Positions 52,402 to 60,469 of a stretch of 64,000 bases of DNA are shown here, piece by piece (position 1 is the stretch's first letter; each line of letters opens with the position of its first letter). Location: assembly GCF_019297835.1 (NCBI RefSeq), contig NZ_CP079203.1:2453001-2517000 (forward strand). Reading direction: 5' to 3'. Source of the stretch: Sphingomonas sanguinis. GTDB lineage: Bacteria; Pseudomonadota; Alphaproteobacteria; Sphingomonadales; Sphingomonadaceae. The position numbers and the translations under genes are program-made. The notes below the pieces were generated by a model. The model did not search any database and was not told the origin of the DNA. It saw only the letters and a program-made list of their open reading frames with translations.

Positions 52402-52986
52402 ATGACCATCCGTTCGACTTTCATTGCGACCACCGCCCTGCTTGCGATGGCGGCCTGTGGCCAGAAGCAGGACAATTCGTCGACCTACACGACGAACAGC
52501 GCCGATACGTACAACCAAGCGGATGCGTCCGCCCCCGCCCCGGCACAAACCCCTGCCGCAAGCGCGGCGCATAGCTTCGTAAACACGGCCGCAGCCAGCG
52601 ACGCCTTCGAGATCGAGACGTCCAGGCTCGCGCTCACCAACGGCGCTTCGCCCTCGGTGAAGTCCTATGCCCAAAAGATGATCGACGCCCATACCGGCTC
52701 GACCGCCAAGCTGAAGACGCTGACCGCCGGGATGAGCCCGGCGCTGACACCCGATGCGACGCTGAATGCGCAGCAACAGGCGACGCTGGACCAGTTGAGG
52801 TCGCTGCGGGGCGAGGCGTTCGACGCGGCGTATATAGCGGCGCAGAGGTCGGGGCATCAGCAGACGCTGGATGCGCTGAAGGGGTATGCGACGACGGGAG
52901 ACGTGGCGTCTTTGAAGAGCTTTGCCAGCGACCTCATCCCGACGGTGACGGCGCATCTGAACATGGCGAAGGGCCTGAAGGCGTAA
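52402..52986 (+). CDS. DUF4142 lipoprotein
   Basis: The ATG at 52402 gives 194 residues with a lipoprotein signal (TTALLAMAACGQK). A Ser/Thr/Ala-rich linker and a DUF4142 ferritin-like helical domain (AHSFVNTAAASDAFEIETSR, SVKSYAQKMIDAHTGSTAKL, LIPTVTAHLNMAKGL) follow. DUF4142 proteins are periplasmic or envelope proteins, often stress-induced. AGGGG precedes the start. A 13-bp hairpin follows the stop. Confidence 0.9.
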   Translation: MTIRSTFIATTALLAMAACGQKQDNSSTYTTNSADTYNQADASAPAPAQTPAASAAHSFVNTAAASDAFEIETSRLALTNGASPSVKSYAQKMIDAHTGSTAKLKTLTAGMSPALTPDATLNAQQQATLDQLRSLRGEAFDAAYIAAQRSGHQQTLDALKGYATTGDVASLKSFASDLIPTVTAHLNMAKGLKA

Positions 52987-53009
52987 CTTCGGCCGCTGGC
53001 CCGCAAACG

Positions 53010-53039
53010 GGGCGGACATGGCGAATGCCATGTCCGCCC
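53010..53039 (+). terminator. Stem-loop after the DUF4142 gene
   Basis: A perfect 13-bp stem (GGGCGGACATGGC / GCCATGTCCGCCC) with a GAAT loop begins 24 bp after the DUF4142 stop. No long U-tract follows (TTGGCG), so the terminator call is moderate. Confidence 0.6.
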
Positions 53040-53070
53040 TTGGCGTATGGGGAGCGTGGGCAAACGCAAA

Positions 53071-53098
53071 AAGCCGCCACGGGGTATGCCGGGCGGTT
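53071..53098 (-). terminator. Rho-independent terminator of a displaced tRNA gene
   Basis: On the minus strand a stem AACCGCC / GGCGGCTT (one G-U pair, inner CGG/CCG) is followed by TTTTT. It lies 18 bp downstream (minus sense) of the tRNA 3'-end remnant, as expected for the original tRNA terminator. No other gene on the minus strand would use it. Confidence 0.65.
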
Positions 53099-53115
53099 AT
53101 GGTAGTGGGGAGGAA

Positions 53116-53133
53116 TGGTTGCGGGGGCAGGAT
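53116..53133 (-). other. Initiator-tRNA 3'-end remnant (putative attachment site)
   Basis: The minus strand reads ATCCTGCCCCCGCAACCA, identical to what I expect for the last 18 nt including CCA of alphaproteobacterial initiator tRNA(fMet). The rest of the tRNA (T loop inward) is absent: the sequence diverges right after. A U-tract terminator lies directly downstream. This is the usual scar left at the far end of an element integrated into a tRNA 3' end. Confidence 0.65.
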
Positions 53134-53357
53134 GATTTTGCACCCACGCCAATACCTATCTACTTGATTTACGTTCCTATTTTTGTTGCGCTACGGGCCA
53201 GCACCCCCATTGATACCCCCAGCTGGGTCTGAAGCGCCGAGGCGGTAAAAATCTGCGACAAATGGTCAAAATCGCGGCGGCTCGACTATGAGGCATCAAG
53301 TCGCATTGAAACCGAATGCATCGCTGTTTTCATTGGGTACAATTTTGAAAGAGTACG
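53134..53357. other. AT-rich putative attachment region of an integrated island
   Basis: The 224 bp adjoining the tRNA remnant are clearly lower in G+C than the left-hand sequence and have no coding frame. They contain several CACCC/TACCCCC-like short repeats (near 53140, 53202, 53213) that could be integrase arm sites, but this is only suggestive. Confidence 0.4.
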
Positions 53358-54344
53358 TCACTGCCAGCGAGCTTTAACGAACCGGGCTATCTCGGCCGCC
53401 AAGTCGTCGTCCTCCGGGGTGTTCCCTTGAAATCCTCCGTGCGGCATCCCTTCAAAGACGTGCAGTTCGGCATCCACATCCGCTTGGCGCAGTGCACGGT
53501 GCATCCGTACAGCGTTGGACAGGAAGAGGTCTCGCGTGCCGGATTGGAGGAAGGCCGGCGGCAGGTCTTTTAGATCTCCGAACAATGGCGAGAGGTAAGG
53601 ATGCGACAGGTCTGCCCCACCGGCATACAGCGCGTTGTTCCGCATCAATGATCCGGGCAGCACGACATCTACCATCTGATTGACCTGGAAACTGTCGCCG
53701 GACTCGGTCAGATCGACCTCCGGTGACAGGAGAACCATGCCGGCGGGCATGGGCAGCCCTTCGTCCTTCGCGCGCAGGAGCATCGCGACAGCGAGGTTGC
53801 CGCCCGCCGATCGCCCGCCCACGACGATGCGCGACGGTGCATGCCGTTCCAGCACGTAGCGATACGCCGCCATAGCGTCATCCAATGCCGCCGGATAGGA
53901 ATGCTCGGGCGGCATCCTGTAATCGACGCCGTAGCTGAGCGCCCCAAGCCGATCCGCCTGCATCCGCGCCTGCACGCGACACGCCTCGCCGCCACCAAAC
54001 ACGAACGCTCCGCCATGGAAATCCAGATAGGCACAATTCGGTGCCGATATGGCTTCAGGCGTCGCGACGTGAATCGTGGTCTCGCCGATGCGAAGCGTCT
54101 CGGCGCTGGCACGCAACGTACCGGCTAGCCCTTTCACTGCCGCCGCATAATGCCCGTCCGCGGCCGCCTTGATCTTCATCCAGCCTGCATGATCGTCCGG
54201 CGGTGGCATCGAGTAGAGCGCGTTGATCGGGACGCCATCGTTATTCACCAGTCGCTCGAGACTGGCGCGAGCTTCCTGGCTTATCGATGAGGGAAACGGT
54301 ATCAAACGGCCCTGGACCATGATGCCGCTCTTCTGGTCGGTCAT
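53358..54344 (-). CDS. HSL-type alpha/beta hydrolase (carboxylesterase family IV)
   Basis: From the ATG at 54344 (GAGGAGC upstream) the protein has 328 residues. It carries the hormone-sensitive-lipase oxyanion motif YLDFHGGAFVFGGG, the nucleophile elbow VVGGRSAGGNLA, the acid in SGTRDLFLSN and the His in FEGMPHGGF. It is cytoplasmic and probably hydrolyses short-chain esters or lactones. It lies at the island's left edge, near the SDR/LysR pair. Confidence 0.92.
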   Translation of the reverse strand: MTDQKSGIMVQGRLIPFPSSISQEARASLERLVNNDGVPINALYSMPPPDDHAGWMKIKAAADGHYAAAVKGLAGTLRASAETLRIGETTIHVATPEAISAPNCAYLDFHGGAFVFGGGEACRVQARMQADRLGALSYGVDYRMPPEHSYPAALDDAMAAYRYVLERHAPSRIVVGGRSAGGNLAVAMLLRAKDEGLPMPAGMVLLSPEVDLTESGDSFQVNQMVDVVLPGSLMRNNALYAGGADLSHPYLSPLFGDLKDLPPAFLQSGTRDLFLSNAVRMHRALRQADVDAELHVFEGMPHGGFQGNTPEDDDLAAEIARFVKARWQ

Positions 54345-54525
54345 GTCGTTGCGCTCCTCATGACGCGCGCCGGATCGCAGCTGCGCCGCAACCAATGCTG
54401 ACGGGGCCCAAGCATTGCGTCAAAGCGCCCCCTCCCCTGTTCCCGTAAACGGACCTTGAGCGGGTTGGTCTTGCACTGCTGGGTGGCGCCGTCGTTTAAG
54501 GTGATAGCTGCTCTGGCCCAGCCGC

Positions 54526-55353
54526 TCAGGCATCTTCCTCATAATCGGTCGAACGCGTTACGCTTTCCCAGCGATCCATCTCGTCGATCACCACGTCGAG
54601 CTTCTCTCGGGCACGTCGCAGCGCGTCGCTCCCAAGCAGCAGATGAAGCGGCGGATTGGGCGTGTCGACCAATTCGAGGATCGCCGCAGCCGCCTTGTCC
54701 GGATCGCCGATCTGGCGCCCGGCCATCGCGTCAAGCCGTGCGATTCCGGTCCCGACGCTTTCGGCATACTGCTCGCTGCCCTGACTGCGGCGGATCGAAT
54801 GACCGCTGAGAAAGTCGGTACGAAAGGCACCAGGTGCGATGGCTGTGGCCTTGAGACCGAAAGGCGCGACTTCCTGGGCTAGGCTCTGTGTTAGGCCTTC
54901 GAGTGCGGATTTGGTCGCCGAATAGAGGCCGGATGATCCCGCTGGCGCACGGCCTGCGATCGAGGTGATGTTCAGGATGTGACCGCTGCCCTGCCGCCGC
55001 AAGACGGGAAGCGCGGCGCGAATGATGGCAAAGGGTGCAAAGACGTTGACCGCGAACAGCCGTTGAAACTCGGCGTCCGTCGCTTCCTCGATTGCCCCGA
55101 GCAGGCCATAGCCGGCGTTGTTGACCAGCACGTCGATGTGGCCAACCATGTCGAAGGCCGCACTTACAACCGGCGCGATCGCCGCCGCATCGGTAAGATC
55201 GACGGTCAGGACATGCAGCGTACCATGACCCACTTCCAAATCCGGCGCAGCCTCGCGCACCGTGCCGACGACGGTGTCGCCCCGAGCGAGCGCCGCCTGC
55301 GCGAGCGCCTGGCCGAGGCCGCGGGAAATACCTGTGATGAACCATGTCTTCAT
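54526..55353 (-). CDS. Short-chain dehydrogenase/reductase
   Basis: The 275-residue classical SDR has the cofactor motif TGISRGLG, the NNAGYG structural motif, and the catalytic Ser (ITSIAG) and Tyr-x3-Lys (YSATKSALEG). AAGGAG precedes the ATG. NAD(P)H-dependent oxidoreductase; the substrate is unknown. It is divergent from a LysR gene that probably controls it. Confidence 0.93.
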   Translation of the reverse strand: MKTWFITGISRGLGQALAQAALARGDTVVGTVREAAPDLEVGHGTLHVLTVDLTDAAAIAPVVSAAFDMVGHIDVLVNNAGYGLLGAIEEATDAEFQRLFAVNVFAPFAIIRAALPVLRRQGSGHILNITSIAGRAPAGSSGLYSATKSALEGLTQSLAQEVAPFGLKATAIAPGAFRTDFLSGHSIRRSQGSEQYAESVGTGIARLDAMAGRQIGDPDKAAAAILELVDTPNPPLHLLLGSDALRRAREKLDVVIDEMDRWESVTRSTDYEEDA

Positions 55354-55459
55354 AGCTGTTCTCCTTCGCCGCTAGATGTAGCGCTTCATCCCAGGCGGAT
55401 AATCGATCATTTGCCACCCAGGCTTGTAAGGTCAGCTTCACAATGCTGAGGTGCACGCC

Positions 55460-56368
55460 ATGATCCATCCCAGCGAGTTCGGTGCCTTGCGCGCCTTTGC
55501 AGCCGTCGCCGAGCACCGGAGTTTCAGCCGGGCGGCCGAGCAGTTGGGGGTATCGTCCTCGGCGCTGAGCCAGTTGATCCGCGGCCTGGAGGAGCGGCTA
55601 GGCATCCGCCTGCTCCATCGCACCACCCGCAGCGTGTCGTTGACCGAGGCTGGCGCCGCGCTGCTCGGTGATATCGCACCCGCGATCGACAGCCTGACGG
55701 GCGCCCTGGAGCAGGCGCGTACTGCCGCGAAGCTGCCGGCCGGTACAGTCCGCCTGCACTGCTTCCATGCTGCCGCAGACAGGTTCGTAGTGCCGATCCT
55801 GCCGAGGCTGTTGCGCGCCTTCCCGGATATCACGCTCGATCTCACAATTGATGACACGGTCGTCGACATCGTCGGCAGCGGCTATGATGCCGCAATCCGT
55901 ATCGGCGAGGTGATCGAACGCGACATGGTCGCACTTCGGCTAGGCGAGGATATTCGCCAGCTGGCTGTCGCCGCGCCCGCATACTTGGCCGAGCACGGCG
56001 TTCCGCAAACGCCAAAGGATCTGCTCCAGCATCGTTGCATCCGCTGGCGCTGGCCGGGGCAGCCCGGCCCCTATGCATGGGAGTTTTTCGAGAAGGGCCA
56101 CTGGTTCTCGGTGGCGGTCGAAGGGCCGTTGATCACCAGCAGTCGCGCCGTGATGGTGGACGCTGCGCTTGCTGGCATCGGGATCGCCTTCCTCAAGGAG
56201 GAGTCTGTCGTCGACGCTTTTGCGCGAGGTGCCCTCGTTCCGCTGCTGGCGGAGTGGTCGGTTCCCTTTCCCGGCTATTATTTGTGTTACCCCCAGCAAC
56301 GGCAGATGGCACCGGCCCTGCGCGCGGTAATCGATATGATCAGATCGGGTGAGGATGCGGCGTTCTAG
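55460..56368 (+). CDS. LysR-family transcriptional regulator
   Basis: The 302-residue protein has an N-terminal winged helix-turn-helix (FGALRAFAAVAEHRSFSRAA, EQLGVSSSALSQLIRGLEER) and a C-terminal substrate-binding domain. It reads as a regulator of the divergent SDR gene; the 106-bp intergenic region would hold its operator. A GTG at 55451 is an alternative start. The stop overlaps the convergent Rrf2 gene by 4 bp. Confidence 0.93.
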   Translation: MIHPSEFGALRAFAAVAEHRSFSRAAEQLGVSSSALSQLIRGLEERLGIRLLHRTTRSVSLTEAGAALLGDIAPAIDSLTGALEQARTAAKLPAGTVRLHCFHAAADRFVVPILPRLLRAFPDITLDLTIDDTVVDIVGSGYDAAIRIGEVIERDMVALRLGEDIRQLAVAAPAYLAEHGVPQTPKDLLQHRCIRWRWPGQPGPYAWEFFEKGHWFSVAVEGPLITSSRAVMVDAALAGIGIAFLKEESVVDAFARGALVPLLAEWSVPFPGYYLCYPQQRQMAPALRAVIDMIRSGEDAAF

Positions 56369-56811
56369 CTAGCCGCATCGCAGTGTGCGTCGAAATCGCG
56401 CGCCAGTTCGGCCAGGCTGACGGAATCGAGGCGCGCCACCAGCAGCGCCTCGGCGTCACGGAGCACACCCTCCAGCGCAGTATTAACGGCTTTCTCGACA
56501 GCGCAGTCGGCATTGGCGTTCTCATGGCCGATAGCGAACAGGCGGGGTCCGCCAACCGCGCGGTGTACGTCCAGCAACGAAACGTTCTTCAAGGGCTGCG
56601 CGATCACCCAGCCGCCGCCATGGCCCTTTTCCGACCGCACATACCCTGCATTCCGAAGACCAGCCATCGTGCGCCGTACCACGACCGGGTTGGTACCCAG
56701 CATGCGGCCAATCGCTTCGGAGGTCATTGGTCCCTCATGCCGCGCCATGTGGAGCAGCACATGGAGCATTCGCGAAAGGCGGCTGTCGTTGCGCACGATG
56801 TGATCCTTCAC
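56365..56811 (-). CDS. Rrf2-family transcriptional regulator
   Basis: The 148-residue protein has the Rrf2 winged helix (LSRMLHVLLHMARHEGPMTS, EAIGRMLGTNPVVVRRTMAG) and GHGGGWVIAQPL. The ligand or cluster region has only one Cys (in NADCAVEKAVN), so an iron-sulfur cluster of the IscR/NsrR type is unlikely. It resembles YwgB/YwnA-like members. It is divergent from the methyltransferase and probably regulates it. Confidence 0.92.
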   Translation of the reverse strand: MKDHIVRNDSRLSRMLHVLLHMARHEGPMTSEAIGRMLGTNPVVVRRTMAGLRNAGYVRSEKGHGGGWVIAQPLKNVSLLDVHRAVGGPRLFAIGHENANADCAVEKAVNTALEGVLRDAEALLVARLDSVSLAELARDFDAHCDAAS

Positions 56812-56838
56812 GGCGCCATCGAGATTGGCAAGGGTCCA

Positions 56839-56850
56839 GTATCACGATAC
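56839..56850. promoter_or_regulatory. Palindromic site and -10-like box between Rrf2 and methyltransferase
   Basis: GTATCACGATAC is a dyad with 5-bp arms and 2-nt spacer, followed at once by TTATAATGTT containing TATAAT. It lies in the 72-bp divergent spacer, a natural place for the Rrf2 operator. Confidence 0.5.
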
Positions 56851-56883
56851 TTATAATGTTACATGATTCGTGGAGCGTCGATT

Positions 56884-57663
56884 ATGCCTGCCTATGAAAG
56901 CCCAGATCATTGGGACACAGCCGCCCAGCATTATGAGAAGACGGCGCATCCATTCACGTCCCTTTATGCCGAGGCGGCACTCGCAAAGGTCGCTCTGACA
57001 TCGGAAAGCCACGTGCTGGACGTGGCGGCCGGGACTGGCGCGCTGACGTTGGCAGCGGCGCGTACCGGCGCACGCGTGCTAGCGACCGACTTCTCCCCCG
57101 GCATGGTGGCGCGCATCGCCGCTGCGAACCTGCCCAATGTCGACGCATGCGTCATGGATGGACAGGCCCTGACTCTGGCAGACCGCCGTTTTGATGCGGT
57201 CTTCTCGATCTTCGGAGTCATCATGTTTCCTGACTGGCGCAAGGGCCTATCGGAAATGGCGCGAGTAACGCGGCCGGGTGGCCACGGCGTGATCACGACT
57301 TGGCAGGATGGCGGGGCGGCGACCTTTCTCCTGCTCGGCCAGATCCGTCGCAAGCTGTTTCCCGGGCGCGACGGCATGACTATGCCGAATGCGGTCAAGG
57401 CGTTGAGCGACCCGAGCGATTTTGCCCGCGAACTCATCGCCGCGGGATATCAGGATCCCCAAATCCAACATGTCACCCACGACTATGTGCTCGATGTCAG
57501 CGCACTTGCCGAGCCCGATACCTTGTTCGGTATGTCCCCCGACTGGATCAGCTTGAGTGATACCGAGAGGGCCGCCGTCGTCGCTGAAGTGCGAGACATG
57601 GCTGGTGATCGAATGATCCTGCCCATCCCTTCTACCGCTCTCATCGGTGTAGCCAGGCGCTGA
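56884..57663 (+). CDS. Class I SAM-dependent methyltransferase
   Basis: The start at 56884 (MPAYESPDHWDTAAQHYEKT) gives 259 residues; an ATG at 56863 adds seven. The SAM-binding motif I is VLDVAAGTGALTLAAA, followed by VLATDFSPGMV and the post-motif DAVFSIFGVIMFPDW. It is of the UbiE/Methyltransf_11 type acting on a small molecule. It is divergent from the Rrf2 repressor, as in xenobiotic- or stress-induced pairs. Confidence 0.92.
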   Translation: MPAYESPDHWDTAAQHYEKTAHPFTSLYAEAALAKVALTSESHVLDVAAGTGALTLAAARTGARVLATDFSPGMVARIAAANLPNVDACVMDGQALTLADRRFDAVFSIFGVIMFPDWRKGLSEMARVTRPGGHGVITTWQDGGAATFLLLGQIRRKLFPGRDGMTMPNAVKALSDPSDFARELIAAGYQDPQIQHVTHDYVLDVSALAEPDTLFGMSPDWISLSDTERAAVVAEVRDMAGDRMILPIPSTALIGVARR

Positions 57664-57874
57664 CCATCGCTATGCTACGAGATAGCGATCGCAATCGAAG
57701 AACAGCAGATCCGCTTGGATGGAGCACAAAACTCTACCCATCAGTGCAGTTATAAAAATTCCCAAATTTGAAAGGCGTACCCAAGGGGGGCATAGGGAGC
57801 GCCGCGGTCCGAAAGTCTTTCCAACCAAAGACTTGGAACCGCCTGTTGGCATCAACCAAACTGAGGTCGTTTTT

Positions 57875-58834
57875 GTGTTCAGGATACTGCTTCGCTCCAT
57901 GGCTCTTCCCGCTTGCGTGCTCGCGCTCTCTGGGTGCGGGAGCAAGGAAGAAGGAAATTCAAGCGCGGTGACAGCGGCTGCCGACCAGAACGAGATGCAG
58001 AAATACAATGCCTATGTCGAAGCGGCCAATACGGCGCGCACGCCCTTTGCCGACATAGTGGCCACCTATCAGCGCTCCATCAAACCGGTTTTCGACAGCG
58101 GCAAGGACCTGACAAAACTTTTCTTTCCGTCCGATCCGGGCATAGACCGGATCAAGGCGCAGTTGGACAAGGCTTTAGCCATGAAGCCCGCCATGCCGGA
58201 ACTCGACGGGGCGGCGCGGACCTATAGCCAAGCGCTTGCCAAGGTTGCGCCGCTCTATCGTGATATGGCGAACTATATTGAGGCCAAGACCTATGTGAGC
58301 GACAATGGCGCCCATGGCCGCGAGCTCCAGCCGGCGCTGCTTACCGCCTTGGACAATGTTGCATCGGCTCAGGCTACCTATGCAAAAGCCATCGACGCCG
58401 CAGACCGCGCGCGCATCAAGGCCGCATTCGAGGCGACGAAGAAGGATACCCTGGACTATTATCGCAAGGGCACCGTCTATTATCTCAAGGAAAGCATGGA
58501 TGATGCCTCCGGCGTGCTCGATGGCAAGGGATTGGGCGACCAGAAGGCGGCATTCAAAGCGTCCCTGGACCAGTTCAACACCATGGCCGTCCAGTTCGAC
58601 AACAAGGTCCGCGAGAAGGACAAGACGGCATGCGCGAGCTTTATGCTGCACGCCAATGCCTATCTTGCAGCCGGGCGCGATATCATCCAGCGCACCGAGG
58701 ACGGCACCTATGCCAAGGATCGCAGGAATGGTGCCTCGTTCCAGATGATGAAGCCGAAGGCGATAGAGGACGCCGAAACGCTGCTCCAGACCTACAACAG
58801 CGTCATCAACGACCTCAATGTCAGCCAGTGCTGA
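57875..58834 (+). CDS. DUF3829 (YiiG-like) lipoprotein
   Basis: A GTG at 57875 gives a 319-residue protein with an N-terminal Arg and hydrophobic stretch leading to the lipobox ALSGCGSKEE. The ATG at 57899 would leave no positive charge. The mature protein is helical (YNAYVEAANTARTPFADIVA, QRSIKPVFDSGKD, DYYRKGTVYYLKESMDD), typical of DUF3829/YiiG. The 5' region (57664-57874) is AT-rich and non-coding. A 13-bp stem-loop follows the gene. Confidence 0.85.
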   Translation: MFRILLRSMALPACVLALSGCGSKEEGNSSAVTAAADQNEMQKYNAYVEAANTARTPFADIVATYQRSIKPVFDSGKDLTKLFFPSDPGIDRIKAQLDKALAMKPAMPELDGAARTYSQALAKVAPLYRDMANYIEAKTYVSDNGAHGRELQPALLTALDNVASAQATYAKAIDAADRARIKAAFEATKKDTLDYYRKGTVYYLKESMDDASGVLDGKGLGDQKAAFKASLDQFNTMAVQFDNKVREKDKTACASFMLHANAYLAAGRDIIQRTEDGTYAKDRRNGASFQMMKPKAIEDAETLLQTYNSVINDLNVSQC

Positions 58835-58862
58835 CATCTAAGAGGGTTTTGTGAATTAACTG

Positions 58863-58897
58863 GCATCCCATTCCTCGGCTTCGCAGGAATGGGATGC
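58863..58897 (+). terminator. Stem-loop after the DUF3829 gene
   Basis: A perfect 13-bp stem (GCATCCCATTCCT / AGGAATGGGATGC) with a 9-nt loop starts 28 bp after the stop codon. No U-tract follows, so its activity as an intrinsic terminator is uncertain. Confidence 0.6.
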
Positions 58898-59285
58898 TGA
58901 GGCGAACGGCACCAAAAACCGCCGGACTTTTGTACAAATGACCCACAATGCGACGTTTAAGCGTCCTTGCACGCTCCCCAACATCAGATATCCGTTCATG
59001 TCTTTTCCTGCAGCGGTGCTCGCTTAGGTCACTGACGGGAATGCCGCAGATTAACCGGCTGGTTGCATGATCGCTGGCCTGGGATGCCTTTGGCTTGCAG
59101 GGCCGCACTGGAACTCGTCGGCTTCATAGCTGCGATCGCCGAACAACCGCTGTGCGATATGGCATCAATCGTAACCCGACACTCGGTGATGCGTCATTTG
59201 GCAATTGTTTGGGGATCGCAAATTGGTCGACGACGCCTTGCGGGGGTCGCCTGATCCCACCGTGCTGCGTGCCCTACGGCAGCAA
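58898..59285. other. Non-coding gap
   Basis: No gene with family similarity or ribosome-binding site was found in these 390 bp. Short reading frames exist on both strands but look random. The sequence may be decayed coding DNA; no transposase motif is recognisable. Confidence 0.5.
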
Positions 59286-60314
59286 TCACCCTTGGATGTC
59301 CAGGCTACCCACGTGCAACCGCCGCCTCGGCGCGATGGCGGCGCCGGCGAGCGCGACGGATCCGCCGATCAGTGTAGCGGTCAGTCGGTCCCAATCAGCA
59401 CCGATCACGCCGCTTCCCGCCAAGGCAATCATCAGCACGACGGTGGCGGTGATCGCGGTGGCCAATACGGCATAGCGGGCCTGTTGCAGGCCGAAAGCCG
59501 ATGCGGCGAAGACGGTCGCCGCCACGACCCGCGCGATCGGCGATCCGGTCGCGAGGATGATAGCGGTTGCGATCACGATGCCGAGGATGGTCCCTCCGAT
59601 ACGCTCGACACCGCGCAGCGCGGTGTCGCGCAAGCCTGGCTTCAGGACGATCATCGCCGTCATCGGGGCCCAATATTCGTGAACGATGTGCGCGGCTCTG
59701 CTCGCCAGCAGCGCGACGCCGATGCAGATCGCCGCGCGCAGCGCGTGAAGCGCCACATCCCCAACCCGAACGTCCTCCCCGGCCAGAGACGCACTGGTGG
59801 GCGTGTCGATACGCCGCTTCATCAGCCAGACCATGCCGATCTGAACACCCGCGCCGAGCGTGACGAGCCCGGCGCGATGCAGTCCGTCGGTCATGTCGCC
59901 GGGATAATTTGCCGCCAGAAGGAAGGCGATGATGACCTGCAACCACACCCACCAGAGCGCGCTATCCCAACGTATGAGAGCGCCGCACAATCCGCCCATG
60001 ACCATCGTCACGATCAGTTCAACCAACGGGTCTCTTCCGGCCAGCGTTCCTAGGATACTGACGATCGTCATCCCGACACCGGTCAGCAGCATCGCATCCA
60101 GGTTTCTGTGGCGGACACGCTTGGTCGCGCCGAACCCGACCGCAAAGGCGGCACCGGCCGCGATCGAGGCCGGGACATGAATATGACTGAGTGCGCCCAC
60201 GAGCAGCAACAGAAATAGCGCTGGCATCGCCACGACGGCACCGCGCCACTCGAAGCGGAACATGTGATGCAGCCCCTCGCGAGTGTCCATCCGAATGCCA
60301 GCCACCTCGATCAT
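59286..60314 (-). CDS. FUSC-family membrane transporter
   Basis: The protein of about 340 residues has two blocks of hydrophobic helices, around residues 30-150 and 190-320, with the FUSC-type EYWAPMTAMIVLKPGLRDTALRGVERIGGT (parts: EYWAPMTAMIVLKPG; RGVERIGGTILG). FUSC proteins export aromatic acids or other small molecules. The start is uncertain (GTG 60389, ATGs at 60314, 60290, 60263); 60314 has AAGGG close upstream. It is divergent from the PoxB-like gene. Confidence 0.85.
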   Translation of the reverse strand: MIEVAGIRMDTREGLHHMFRFEWRGAVVAMPALFLLLLVGALSHIHVPASIAAGAAFAVGFGATKRVRHRNLDAMLLTGVGMTIVSILGTLAGRDPLVELIVTMVMGGLCGALIRWDSALWWVWLQVIIAFLLAANYPGDMTDGLHRAGLVTLGAGVQIGMVWLMKRRIDTPTSASLAGEDVRVGDVALHALRAAICIGVALLASRAAHIVHEYWAPMTAMIVLKPGLRDTALRGVERIGGTILGIVIATAIILATGSPIARVVAATVFAASAFGLQQARYAVLATAITATVVLMIALAGSGVIGADWDRLTATLIGGSVALAGAAIAPRRRLHVGSLDIQG

Positions 60315-60469
60315 CAGCCCTTCATCGCGTTGGGCCGGACGCAGATGGCGCAGCCCCGGACGAAGATCAAAGCCTCCCGTCCCACTCACATGACGTTTCG
60401 CATCGGGAACAGATCGCTACGACATTTATTGACTGGGATCAAAACGACCATTGATCAACAGCAAGGTGG

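Noticed and set aside
59061..59254. Possible small gene or transposase remnant in the gap before the FUSC gene
   Set aside because: No motif, no ribosome-binding site and no inverted ends could be found.
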